DNA of 64,000 nt from Armatimonadota bacterium. GTDB lineage: Bacteria > Armatimonadota > UBA5829 > DSUL01. Each line of letters begins with the position of its first letter. Within the stretch, counting starts at the first letter, position 1. Positions 51,519 to 59,487 of this stretch are shown here, one piece after another. Below the pieces are notes generated by a model that was given only the letters and a program-made list of their open reading frames with translations, had not been told where the DNA came from and made no database searches. Where the stretch lies: NCBI GenBank assembly GCA_025998755.1, contig AP024674.1:1602162-1666161 (forward strand), read 5' to 3'. Made by a program: the position numbers and the translations under genes.

Positions 51519-53245
51519 GCAAGCTGCCCTTTGGGGACCTTCCCCCGTATCGTAACAGAACATTCGTGCCGCCCGAGGTTGACTGGGACGACCAGCAGGC
51601 GGTGACCCGGCTATTCGATTTGCTGGAAGAGAAGCTAGCCGCATGCAAGAATCCCGAGGATCTGGAGCGGTGGCTTCTTGAGGAGAGCGAACTAACGGCG
51701 GCCCTTTCGGAGGAGAGGACGCGCCGTTATATCGCCATGACCACACACACCGAGGATCCCGAGGCGGAGGCCGAATACCTCCGCTTCGTCGAGAACATCC
51801 AGCCGATCAGCCGTGAGCGGGGCTTCCGGCTGGCGAAGCTATACACGGAGCATCCACTCCGCCCGGAGCTTCCGCGGAATCGCTACTTTGTCCTGGACCG
51901 CGAGGCCGAGACCCAGGTTCGTCTGTTCCGGCAGGAAAACATCCTCCTGCAGACCGAGGAGACGCGCCTCGGGCAGCAATACCAGAAGCTGTCCGGATCG
52001 CTGACGGTCGAGTTCCAGGGACGCGAGCAGACGCTGGTCCAGATGGCGAAATATCTGGAAGAGCCGGACCGTGAGCTCAGGCGCGAAGCATGGGAGCTGA
52101 CCGCCCGCCGCAGGTTGCGGGAGGCGGATGAGTTCGAGTCCATCTTCGACCGGCTGCTGGAGATCAGGAACAGCATCGCCCGCAACGCTGGCTTCGAGAG
52201 CTACGTGGAGTATGCGTTTCTGGACCGCGGCAGGTTCGACTACACCCCCCGGGACTGTCTGGAGTTCCACGAAGCCATAGAGCAAGAGGTGCTGCCCCTG
52301 GTTCGCGAGCTTCAGGAGCGCCGCCGGAAAGAGATGGGCCTGGAGTCGCTGCGTCCTTGGGATCTTGCGGCGGACCCCAAAGGCCGCCCTCCCCTCAGGC
52401 CATTCCAGAATGCTCAGGAGCTGGAGCAGAAAGCCGAGCGTGTGCTTGACAGGCTGGACCCCGAGCTTGGCAGAGACTTCCGCACGATGCGCGAGCTGCG
52501 CCTGCTGGACCTGGATAACCGGAAAGGCAAGGCGCCAGGAGGATATCAGTCCACCCTTTCCGAAGCGCGGCTTCCGTTCATCTTTATGAACGCGGTGGGG
52601 CTTCAGCGGGATGTGGAGACCATTCTGCATGAGGCCGGGCACGCATTCCATGCCCTGGCTACGCGGGAGGAAGACCTGCACCCCTACCGCCACGCTCCGC
52701 TGGAGTTCGCGGAGGTGGCGTCCATGAGTATGGAGCTACTGGGAAGCGCTTTTCTGGAGGAGTTCTATCCCTCGCCAGAGGAGGCTGCGCGCGCGCGCCG
52801 CGCTCATCTGGAGGGCATCGTGACGTTCTTCCCATGGATGGCGGTGGTGGATGCGTTCCAGCACTGGATCTACACGCATCCTGAGCATACGCGGGAGGAG
52901 CGTGCGGAGGCGTTCGATGCGTTGATGGTGCGGTTCGGCGGTGACGTGGACTGGCGCGGCTTCGAGGATATCCGCAGGCAGATGTGGCACCGGCAGCTAC
53001 ACATCTTCCTGTCGCCTTTCTACTACGTGGAGTACGGAATCGCTCAACTGGGAGCACTCCAAGTGTGGCGTAACTGGAAGCTGCAGGGGCGAGAAGCGTT
53101 GAAAGCCTACCGAACGGCTCTTGCGCTGGGCGGGAGCCGTCCCCTGCCGGAACTGTTCCAGGCCGCCGGAGCGGAGTTCCGGTTCGACGCGAACACCATA
53201 CGGCCCCTGATGGAGATGATCCAGGCGGAGCTACAAGAACTGTAG
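51515..53245 (+). CDS. pepF: M3-family oligoendopeptidase F
   Basis: A 576-residue zinc peptidase of family M3, cytoplasmic, degrading oligopeptides. The zinc site HEAGH is at residues 372-376, followed by EFAEVASMSMELLG with the third ligand Glu. The helical substrate-channel region and C-terminal FYYVEYGIAQLGALQVW match PepF. No signal peptide. The ATG at 51515 overlaps the preceding stop (ATGA), so it is translationally coupled to the ARH-like gene, an unexplained pairing. Confidence 0.95.
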   Translation: MSKLPFGDLPPYRNRTFVPPEVDWDDQQAVTRLFDLLEEKLAACKNPEDLERWLLEESELTAALSEERTRRYIAMTTHTEDPEAEAEYLRFVENIQPISRERGFRLAKLYTEHPLRPELPRNRYFVLDREAETQVRLFRQENILLQTEETRLGQQYQKLSGSLTVEFQGREQTLVQMAKYLEEPDRELRREAWELTARRRLREADEFESIFDRLLEIRNSIARNAGFESYVEYAFLDRGRFDYTPRDCLEFHEAIEQEVLPLVRELQERRRKEMGLESLRPWDLAADPKGRPPLRPFQNAQELEQKAERVLDRLDPELGRDFRTMRELRLLDLDNRKGKAPGGYQSTLSEARLPFIFMNAVGLQRDVETILHEAGHAFHALATREEDLHPYRHAPLEFAEVASMSMELLGSAFLEEFYPSPEEAARARRAHLEGIVTFFPWMAVVDAFQHWIYTHPEHTREERAEAFDALMVRFGGDVDWRGFEDIRRQMWHRQLHIFLSPFYYVEYGIAQLGALQVWRNWKLQGREALKAYRTALALGGSRPLPELFQAAGAEFRFDANTIRPLMEMIQAELQEL

Positions 53246-53258
53246 GGCAAGACAGAAG

Positions 53259-53279
53259 GGGCAGGCCAGAGGCCTGCCC
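53259..53279. terminator. Stem-loop between pepF and a small secreted-protein gene
   Basis: A perfect 9-bp stem (53259-53267 with 53271-53279) with a 3-nt loop lies 13 bases after pepF, between convergent genes. T runs are weak on both strands. Confidence 0.6.
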
Positions 53280-53307
53280 GCGGCTTTAGGGGTAGTGGGC
53301 TTGGGTG

Positions 53308-53736
53308 TTACATTCGCACATCCACGATTGCGCTGACACCCACATCCTGCACGCGGTGAATCTTCGACACATCGATGGAGTTCACCGGCACCATCACCTC
53401 CGTGCGGAACCCTGCCAGCTTCAGCTCGAACTGCGCCACGCCTTTGACCTGATCCACATTCTCCTTGGGACCGGCCACTTGCGCAGCGCCAAGGTAAGCT
53501 CCTCGGCCTGCGCTGAAGATCGGCACCACCTTGGTCGCACCGTTGACGGCAGCGCCCTTGCCACCCAGAGCCTTGTTGATACCGCTATCGATCTGACCGC
53601 CGAACTGGCTGACGATCCCCACGATGGCGGCTCCCTTCAACACTCCGCCGAGCCTGGCGCCTGCAGAAGTAGCCAGGCCCACGGCGACGACTGCGACAAG
53701 GCCGAAAACGGCCATTCTCTTAAGAAACTTGCTCAT
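53308..53736 (-). CDS. Small secreted protein of unknown function
   Basis: A 142-residue exported protein. Signal peptide MSKFLKRMAVFGLVAVVAVGLATSAGA. The mature part begins with a Gly/Ala/Val-rich, weakly hydrophobic stretch (residues ~30-95) and ends in a beta-rich segment (FELKLAGFRTEVMVPVNSID). No family is recognised. A GAGGAG ribosome site precedes the ATG and an extended -10 promoter lies 70 bases upstream. Confidence 0.8.
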   Translation of the reverse strand: MSKFLKRMAVFGLVAVVAVGLATSAGARLGGVLKGAAIVGIVSQFGGQIDSGINKALGGKGAAVNGATKVVPIFSAGRGAYLGAAQVAGPKENVDQVKGVAQFELKLAGFRTEVMVPVNSIDVSKIHRVQDVGVSAIVDVRM

Positions 53737-53804
53737 CTGTCTTGGGTCTCCTCTCGGACCCTGCGCACATCAGGAGCTTGTTGCTCTGCAGGGTGAATGC
53801 CGGT

Positions 53805-53813
53805 ATTATACCA
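53805..53813 (-). promoter_or_regulatory. Extended -10 promoter of the small secreted-protein gene
   Basis: On the minus strand TGGTATAAT (53813-53805) combines a consensus TATAAT with the upstream TG. No good -35 box is visible, as is common for extended -10 promoters. Confidence 0.55.
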
Positions 53814-53858
53814 CTCTGCTCGAAAACGCAAACCTTCGAACATCCGGAAGCACGAAAC

Positions 53859-55067
53859 TTACAACAAAGCGACGCTCTGGAAGTAATCGAGATAGCGCAG
53901 CTTCAGAGGCTCCTCGGCATAGAGGCTTCGGCCCACTTCTCTACACACGGAAGAGCGCCGAGCATATAGTTGCTCATCATCCCAGAGAGCGCAGACTGCG
54001 TCGAACCAGGGCCCCACTTCACTCTCATCCGGGATTTGAACGCACGTGGAAGTCAACCACTCCGGAAGCGGCAGCACGATACCGGCTTCCGCCACGGTTT
54101 CCGGCAGCGCGCCTCGGTCGCTGACGATAGGAGGTATGCCGTTGATCAGAGCCTCGGCCGCCACCCGGCCGAACGGTTCGTGAAAAACCGATGGAACCAG
54201 GAGGATGCGCGTCAGTTCGAAGAAGTCACCCGGACGAGGTACGGGAGGAGCAGCCATGATCTGGGGATAGCGGCTGAAGTCTATGCCGGGAATGCTGTTC
54301 AGGCTGGAGGCGTCCGCGGCAGACTGGACCACCAATACCGGAATGTCGGGCCGCCTGCTTCCCAGCATATCGGCCAGCCGCGCGAACAGCGCGGCTCCTT
54401 TCTCCAGGGAAGGGTTTACAAACGTGACGAAACTGCGGGACTCTTCCGGGGCCAGAACATCCTCCCATCGGATGGGCGATGGAATGCCCTCACACTCGAC
54501 GCCCACCTTTGTCTGATAGTAGCGGGCCAGATAGGGACTGCAGGCCAACACGCTGTCGGCATGCGCAAACCAGCGCCGGTCTTCGTAGCCGTAGTTGCGC
54601 ACGCTGTAGACTGTCCGCACCCCGTGACGCCTGGCCAGGCGCATCATCTCCTGAACCGCCCCGTGCGGACCGTAAGACAGCAGGATGTGGGGCCTGAAGT
54701 CCCTGAGAATGTGGCGGCACAGGTTAACAACCTGCTCCGTCTCATCGCGGTCCGGGCTGCGCCAGTCGTTCTGCCGGGTAAGCACCATCGTCACCGGCAC
54801 ACCGTTCAGTTCAAACCTCCACACAGGCCGCCCGGCTGCGCCGGACCGGATGAGCCGCCGGGGCGTCTGCAGCGTCTGCGGCTGGATGCCAAGCGTGGAG
54901 AGGTGCTCCTCGAGGGAATCCGGAGCACGGGCGTCGAAACGCGCGGTGCACAGCACGCGGCATTCGTGCCCGGAGGCGTTCAGCCATTCGACGATGGTCC
55001 GCATGCTCCTCGCCGCGCCACTGGAGGTGTCCGTGTAGGCGTTGTGAATTGCCATCAGCAGCCTCAC
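53859..55067 (-). CDS. Glycosyltransferase family 4 protein
   Basis: A 402-residue GT-B glycosyltransferase. The N-terminal domain (LMAIHNAYTDTSSGAARSM) is the acceptor side. The C-terminal donor domain has the hydrophobic SFVTFVNPSLEKGAALF strand, the LLVPSVFHEPFGRVAAEALINGIPPIV stretch, shown here in parts, with the E-x7-E motif (HEPFGRVAAEA), and GALPETV. The GTG at 55067 is fixed by AAGGAGG eight bases upstream; the longer frame to 55256 reads through noncoding sequence. It stands alone, so the glycan it builds is unknown. Confidence 0.9.
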   Translation of the reverse strand: MRLLMAIHNAYTDTSSGAARSMRTIVEWLNASGHECRVLCTARFDARAPDSLEEHLSTLGIQPQTLQTPRRLIRSGAAGRPVWRFELNGVPVTMVLTRQNDWRSPDRDETEQVVNLCRHILRDFRPHILLSYGPHGAVQEMMRLARRHGVRTVYSVRNYGYEDRRWFAHADSVLACSPYLARYYQTKVGVECEGIPSPIRWEDVLAPEESRSFVTFVNPSLEKGAALFARLADMLGSRRPDIPVLVVQSAADASSLNSIPGIDFSRYPQIMAAPPVPRPGDFFELTRILLVPSVFHEPFGRVAAEALINGIPPIVSDRGALPETVAEAGIVLPLPEWLTSTCVQIPDESEVGPWFDAVCALWDDEQLYARRSSVCREVGRSLYAEEPLKLRYLDYFQSVALL

Positions 55068-55112
55068 GACCCGGACCTCCTTATCGCAGAGATGCGCCCT
55101 TCGGAAACACAA

Positions 55113-55146
55113 AACCGCCCGGAGGGCGCAGGCCATCCGGGCGGTT
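55113..55146 (-). terminator. Terminator of the secreted-protein gene at 55168
   Basis: On the minus strand a 10-bp stem (55146-55137 with 55122-55113), including A-T pairs at its base, continues into TTTTGTGTTT. It lies 22 bases after the stop. Confidence 0.75.
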
Positions 55147-55167
55147 GGCGGAAATCTGACAAGAGAG

Positions 55168-55971
55168 TCAGTTCGCTGAAGACACCTGCACTGAGGCCGC
55201 CTTCTGCAGCCCGGGACTGTTCGGGATGACCGCCTTGCCGGGCAGCGAGGCAACATCCTGCTGGTTGTAATACACTGGCAGGAACGGCGCTGCCGTCTCG
55301 GGATATTTGCTGGTGAAAGAGAAGCCTTTCATCATATCCAGCGAGCCCAGAGGGTTCACCGGCATCGGCTTCCCGCTCTCATCAGGCGCGGTGAGACAGT
55401 AAAAATGCAGCACATAGGGCGGCCTGGCAAAGACCGCCGGGTTGGGTCCGTAGGCCTTCGCCTCGTCCGGCTTCTTCAGCAGGGGGTCGGTCGCGGGAGA
55501 CCAGGTCCACGGATGTTTGCCAAACGGACTCTCCGGATTGTTGTAGCAGACCCCCTTTTCACCCGCACGGATGATCTCGTAAGCCCATCCTTCCGGCACC
55601 TTAACATCGCTGACGTCCGAAGGATCGAACAGCGGAAGCTGCCAGTTCACGATCCACGGACGCGCCGGCCCTCCGTCCGTTGGAGCCACGTCCACAGTCC
55701 CCTGCGCTCCGCCGGAAGCCCCCGGCAGAGAAGCGTTGATGAGAGTGAACTCATAGCGGTAGACATCCCCGGTTCTGGTGACCTGCACCTTCACGCGGTG
55801 GTTCTGCGGGGACTTGGCGGGAGCATCCGCCGCAACGCCGCTGGATGCGGCCGCGACGGCAAGCGGAACCAGAGCCGCTGCAAGCGCCGCCTTTTTGAGC
55901 CCTCCCAGCCGGGACTGCAGGATCTCCTGCGACCTGGCCCTCAGGTCCTTTTCCGCGACAGACTGGACCAT
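55168..55971 (-). CDS. Secreted protein of unknown function
   Basis: A 267-residue exported protein. A long N-region (about 28 residues, charged) precedes a hydrophobic Ala/Val core ending in SSGVAADA. The mature part starts with a beta-sandwich (HRVKVQVTRTGDVYRYEFTL) of the kind found in extracellular adhesion or matrix proteins, followed by aromatic and Pro-rich segments. No catalytic motif or named family recognised. The ATG at 55971 has GGAGG eight bases upstream; the frame upstream is open to 56205 but runs through the promoter region. Monocistronic. Confidence 0.78.
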   Translation of the reverse strand: MVQSVAEKDLRARSQEILQSRLGGLKKAALAAALVPLAVAAASSGVAADAPAKSPQNHRVKVQVTRTGDVYRYEFTLINASLPGASGGAQGTVDVAPTDGGPARPWIVNWQLPLFDPSDVSDVKVPEGWAYEIIRAGEKGVCYNNPESPFGKHPWTWSPATDPLLKKPDEAKAYGPNPAVFARPPYVLHFYCLTAPDESGKPMPVNPLGSLDMMKGFSFTSKYPETAAPFLPVYYNQQDVASLPGKAVIPNSPGLQKAASVQVSSAN

Positions 55972-56043
55972 TCGAAAAACCTCCGTTCTCCGGAGCGCGC
56001 GCCCTTTCGCTCCAGTCGTGTGGAAAGCCCCTCCCCCTCTGGT

Positions 56044-56049
56044 ATTATA
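56044..56049 (-). promoter_or_regulatory. -10 box of the secreted-protein gene at 55168
   Basis: A consensus TATAAT on the minus strand lies 73 bases before the ATG at 55971. No clear -35 box is seen at 16-18 bases. Confidence 0.4.
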
Positions 56050-56176
56050 GCAGAAACCCCTCCTCCGGGACAGGCCGGCTCCGCGCCAGCCCATTCCCGC
56101 AGAGGCGTTGCACTGAGGTGCATCCATCTGGTTCGACGGCCGATGCCCGCCGGACGTTTCGGAGAAGGCGACCACC

Positions 56177-56920
56177 TTGACTGGGGACTCGATTGCAGAC
56201 ACCAACTACCATGAGGCTACAGAGGCAGCCATCGCTGCTCTGAACCGGCACTATGCCGCAGAATTGGGCTGCCGACCGGAAGACCTTCGCGGCGACAGAA
56301 TAACGGTCACAGCAAGCGAGCGCCGCGATCTGCGGTTTGCCAAGGGTTTCCCGCTCCCGTTGTTCGGGATGGACACGGGAGAAGGGTGCGTCATCTCCGT
56401 GGCCCCGCATCTGGCGGAGCACGCGCGCGATGCGCTGCTGAGTGCCTCTGCCTGCGGGCTGACGGATGAGGTCTGCGAGATGCTGCGGGATGCGCTGGCC
56501 CCGTTTACGCCCGGGGCCGAGTGGTTCCAGGGTGAGCGCCTGTATCTGATCCCGGAAATGTTCCGGGACAGAGAACAGGGAGATGTCCGCGAGGTGTCCG
56601 CTCTGGATGAAAAAGCTGCCGCCAGACGGCGCATCTGGGGAGGACCGGTCTTCGCGCAGTTCGTTGGGGGCCGGGCCGTCTCGCTGGCCACGGTGAAACC
56701 GCTCTCGGACGTAGCGTGGGATCTGAGCATCGAAACGGAGCCGGAATACCGCGGAAGAGGCTACGCCCTGAGCGCAGCTTCGGCGGCTGTGAAGGAGATC
56801 TTCCGGGCGGGCAAGATCGCGATGTGGGGAACGGACCGAACAAACGAGGCGTCGCTGCGCACCGCTCGCGCCCTGGGCTTCCGGCACTACGCCTGGGAGG
56901 TCGGCTGCTTTGTGCGGTGA
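56177..56920 (+). CDS. GNAT-family acetyltransferase with a long N-terminal region
   Basis: A 247-residue protein whose C-terminal third is a GNAT domain: LSIETEPEYRGRGYALSAAS contains the acetyl-CoA loop R-G-R-G-Y-A, and NEASLRTARALGFRHY is motif B. Residues 1-140 are a second domain with a weak GNAT-like pattern, so this may be a tandem-fold enzyme with one degenerate half. The TTG at 56177 is preceded by a GGAGAAGG stretch. Substrate unknown. A REP-like repeat begins 15 bases after the stop. Confidence 0.85.
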   Translation: MTGDSIADTNYHEATEAAIAALNRHYAAELGCRPEDLRGDRITVTASERRDLRFAKGFPLPLFGMDTGEGCVISVAPHLAEHARDALLSASACGLTDEVCEMLRDALAPFTPGAEWFQGERLYLIPEMFRDREQGDVREVSALDEKAAARRRIWGGPVFAQFVGGRAVSLATVKPLSDVAWDLSIETEPEYRGRGYALSAASAAVKEIFRAGKIAMWGTDRTNEASLRTARALGFRHYAWEVGCFVR

Positions 56921-56934
56921 GCGGGGCGGGTTTT

Positions 56935-57034
56935 ACGCTGGTCGAGTAGCGCGCCGAAGGCGCGCGTGTCGAGACCTCGCAGTTGAAGATGTGGTTTCGA
57001 CTCGTCCGCCTACGGCGGACAGCTCAACCACCGT
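56935..57034. repeat. REP-like palindromic repeat, copy 2
   Basis: A 100-bp element matching 6989-7085 in layout: outer arms ACGCTGGT (56935-56942) and ACCACCGT (57027-57034); a GC-rich hairpin with GCGCGCC/GGCGCGC near 56950-56966; TCGAGACC (56969-56976) facing GGTTTCGA (56993-57000); and the arm GTCCGCC/GGCGGAC (57004-57020). It lies between convergent genes. Confidence 0.8.
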
Positions 57035-57035
57035 A

Positions 57036-57084
57036 GGGGGAGGTTCCGGGAACGAGTTCCCGGAGCACTGCTCCGATATCCCCC
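57036..57084. repeat. Nested palindromes next to REP-like copy 2
   Basis: Five G (57036-57040) and five C (57080-57084) enclose an 8-bp stem (57046-57053 with 57056-57063) and an overlapping alternative stem (57062-57066 with 57070-57074). Copy 1 of the repeat has no such extension. Confidence 0.55.
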
Positions 57085-57133
57085 TCAACGGCGGAGGAAG
57101 GGCGTGAGCAAAGAGTAGACGGGAAATGGCCGC

Positions 57134-57943
57134 TTACAGCGGAGGGGTGACGGCCAGGCGTTCGGCGATCTGCTGGAGTTGATCCGCAGGCAGATCGCCC
57201 ATAACCACGAAGCGAAGCCCGCCTCCCACGGCCACGCCGACAGGGCGCCCGCCGAATCGCATCATTCCGCCTCCACCGCCCTGTCCCTGCCGGCGCATCC
57301 AGCCAAATCCCCCGCCGCGGCCACGGCCCATCCCGAATCCTGGTCCGGACCCGGCCGGCTTCTGAAAGATTGACAGTCGCTGATCTCCCTTCGCATACAC
57401 CAGATGGGCTACAGGCAGGCCACGGGGACACGTGAGCTTGTCTATATTGATCAGCTTCCATCCTGGCGGAAGCGAATCCGGCAGGCGGACCGGGAGATCC
57501 GTCGCATCCCCGAAGACACGTACCGCCACAGGTGGGACTTCCTCCGACGCGGAGACCGCCGAAGCCGAACGGTGATGTTCGGCGAAGAGCGCCATCTCAT
57601 CCTGACCGTTCCGGGAGACCGGATGAACGTGCAGCAGAACGATTGCCGCCAGAATAAACGTGGCGGCAACCACCGCCAAGGTTCTGCGGCCGGGAATCAG
57701 AGCAAGCACGGAAGGCCGTGATGGCTTCGGCTCCAGCCGTGGTGAGATCCGCTCCCAGAGGTCCTCCGGCGGAGCTTCCAACCTCCCCGACGACGCGATC
57801 GCCTGCTCGCTCTGCTGGAGCAGCGCCACCTTTCGCCTGCAATCCTCGCAGGATGCGACGTGCCGGGCCAGGCGGCTGCGATGTCCGGTCGCCGCCCGCG
57901 TCAGATCCTCGGCCAGTTTTTCCAGACTGACTCTGCAGCTCAT
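57134..57943 (-). CDS. Anti-sigma factor with zinc-finger (ZAS) domain
   Basis: A 269-residue membrane-bound regulator. The cytoplasmic zinc anti-sigma motif HVASCEDC (HxxxCxxC) lies near residue 27-34. One transmembrane helix (LAVVAATFILAAIVLLHV, ~90-107) leads to an extracytoplasmic domain of the RseB/DUF4367 type (PDSLPPGWKLINIDKL, QRLSIFQKP). An unusual Gly/Met/Arg-rich insertion (about residues 200-245) splits that domain. It holds the ECF sigma factor encoded just upstream until an envelope signal arrives. The ATG at 57943 has a GGAG site and follows the sigma stop by one base. Confidence 0.88.
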   Translation of the reverse strand: MSCRVSLEKLAEDLTRAATGHRSRLARHVASCEDCRRKVALLQQSEQAIASSGRLEAPPEDLWERISPRLEPKPSRPSVLALIPGRRTLAVVAATFILAAIVLLHVHPVSRNGQDEMALFAEHHRSASAVSASEEVPPVAVRVFGDATDLPVRLPDSLPPGWKLINIDKLTCPRGLPVAHLVYAKGDQRLSIFQKPAGSGPGFGMGRGRGGGFGWMRRQGQGGGGGMMRFGGRPVGVAVGGGLRFVVMGDLPADQLQQIAERLAVTPPL

Positions 57944-57944
57944 T

Positions 57945-58514
57945 TCAGTCTCCGCCCGGCGATCCGCTCCCGATCCTCGGAGCAAGCCGCCTGGCAAGCG
58001 CGGCCCGTGCGCGAGCCAGCCGGGACAGCACGGTCCCGAAGGGCACTCCCAGTGCACTGGCTATCTCAGCGACGGGCATATTCTGGAAGTGATAAAGGAT
58101 CAATGGAGCCCGCTGGCTTTCCGGCAGAGACGCCACCGCCCGGCGCACCTCGCGCTCCAGCTCTTCACTTTCCACAGCCTTCAAGGGAAGATCTTGCTCC
58201 GGGTCAGCCAGCGCGCCGAGCTCCTCCAAGTCCACCCGGGGATGTCTGGAGCGATATTTAAGCAGGTCCTTCGCCTGGTTACGGGCGATACGGAACAGCC
58301 ACGACAGAAACTTCTCCGGTTCGCGCAACCCGTCCAGATTCTGCCATGCCTTCACGAAAGTCTCCTGGGTCAGATCCGCGGCTTCATCCCGCGAGAAGCC
58401 GAGGGCCCGGAACAGATTGTAGATGCGCACGTGCGTTTCGCGAAAGAGAGCCTCGAAGGCATCCCTCTCGCCCCGCCTGGCTCGCTCGACCAGGATCTGG
58501 ACCGGCAGGTTCAC
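57945..58514 (-). CDS. ECF-type RNA polymerase sigma factor
   Basis: A 189-residue sigma-70 family protein of the ECF group. Region 2 (~20-85) has DLTQETFVKAWQNLD and WLFRIARNQAKDLLK; region 4 (~125-178) has LPESQRAPLILYHFQNMP and the recognition helix VPFGTVLSRLARAR. Region 3 is absent, as usual. The GTG at 58514 has a GGTGAGG site five bases upstream. It is co-transcribed with the zinc anti-sigma factor, forming an envelope-stress switch. The fasciclin gene upstream reads the same way and could be a target, unproven. Confidence 0.94.
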   Translation of the reverse strand: MNLPVQILVERARRGERDAFEALFRETHVRIYNLFRALGFSRDEAADLTQETFVKAWQNLDGLREPEKFLSWLFRIARNQAKDLLKYRSRHPRVDLEELGALADPEQDLPLKAVESEELEREVRRAVASLPESQRAPLILYHFQNMPVAEIASALGVPFGTVLSRLARARAALARRLAPRIGSGSPGGD

Positions 58515-58614
58515 TGATGCCTCACCATACCACTGTGCGCACCCGAACTAACAGACGACACCGCTTGCGCCAGATTCCCTCATCCGGCGCCATTTTGCGC
58601 GGCTATGATAACAG

Positions 58615-58650
58615 AAAAAGCGGCGCACCCGTCGGACGGGAGCGCCGCTT
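58615..58650 (-). terminator. Terminator of the fasciclin gene
   Basis: On the minus strand a 9-bp GC stem (58650-58642 with 58626-58618), with an inner CCCG/CGGG helix, is followed by TTTTT. It lies 28 bases after the fasciclin stop and insulates it from the sigma gene. Confidence 0.85.
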
Positions 58651-58677
58651 CCGCTCAGGAAGGGACAGGGAAGCAAA

Positions 58678-59229
58678 CTATCTGCTGCAGCAACCTCCGC
58701 CGCCCTGCGAGCCGTGACTGGACGGCTTCTTGTCAGACTTCGACGGCAGAAGAACTGAGTCGATCACGTGGATGACTCCGTTGGATGCCACGACGTCGGT
58801 GGCGACAATCTTCGAAGTGTTCAGAAAGATACTGTTTCCCGACTTCTTGACCGTCACCTCGGCTCCACTGAGAGTCTTCACTTTGGTGCCGCTCTGCAAA
58901 CCCGCCACGTCGGCGGCCATAACTTTGCCGGGGATCACGTGATAAGTAAGAATCTCCACCAGCTTATCCTTATTCTCCGGCTTCAAGAGAGACTCCACGG
59001 TGCCCTTGGGCAGCTTCTCGAAGGCCTTGTTGGTGGGTGCAAAAACCGTGAATGGTCCTTCTCCCTTCAAAGCATCCACCAGACCCGCTGCCTTGACGGC
59101 CGCCACCAGCGTGGAGAAATCCTTGTTAGAGGCGGCGACGTCTACGATATCCTGCGCGCGAGACACAGAAGCGCCAGCCAGTGTAATGGCTACGGCAAGA
59201 AGAGCGACCATTATTTTCAACCGCATCAT
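58678..59229 (-). CDS. Secreted fasciclin (FAS1) domain protein
   Basis: A 183-residue exported protein with one FAS1 domain. Signal peptide to about residue 25 (GASVSRAQ). FAS1 motifs: FSTLVAAVKAAGLVDALKG, GPFTVFAPTNKAFEKLP (H1 region), LTYHVIPGKV (the conserved YH) and a VIHVIDSVLLP end (H2). A short Ser/Gly tail ends in GGGGCCSR with two adjacent Cys, which could form disulfides or bind metal. FAS1 proteins usually mediate adhesion. ATG at 59229 (or 59226) with a purine-rich site. Confidence 0.92.
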   Translation of the reverse strand: MMRLKIMVALLAVAITLAGASVSRAQDIVDVAASNKDFSTLVAAVKAAGLVDALKGEGPFTVFAPTNKAFEKLPKGTVESLLKPENKDKLVEILTYHVIPGKVMAADVAGLQSGTKVKTLSGAEVTVKKSGNSIFLNTSKIVATDVVASNGVIHVIDSVLLPSKSDKKPSSHGSQGGGGCCSR

Positions 59230-59487
59230 TTTGAGCGTTTCCCTTTCCTCAAGAAACGGACAGCGCCGGAGCGGCGGCCGCATATCCTGTGAATGATAGA
59301 CAGGCTTTTCAACCCTGCCGATAAAACAAACGCTCGCGCGTCTGCAGGGTTCCCGCAACCTGGTCGCGGAAATGATGATTGACACGCTGTCTACTCTCCC
59401 CTTGACGGGCTGAGGCCGGAACGCTACCATCATACGGGCCCGGGCGGCCCGGTATTACCGCACAATCAGGAAGGAAACTCTGGCGCC

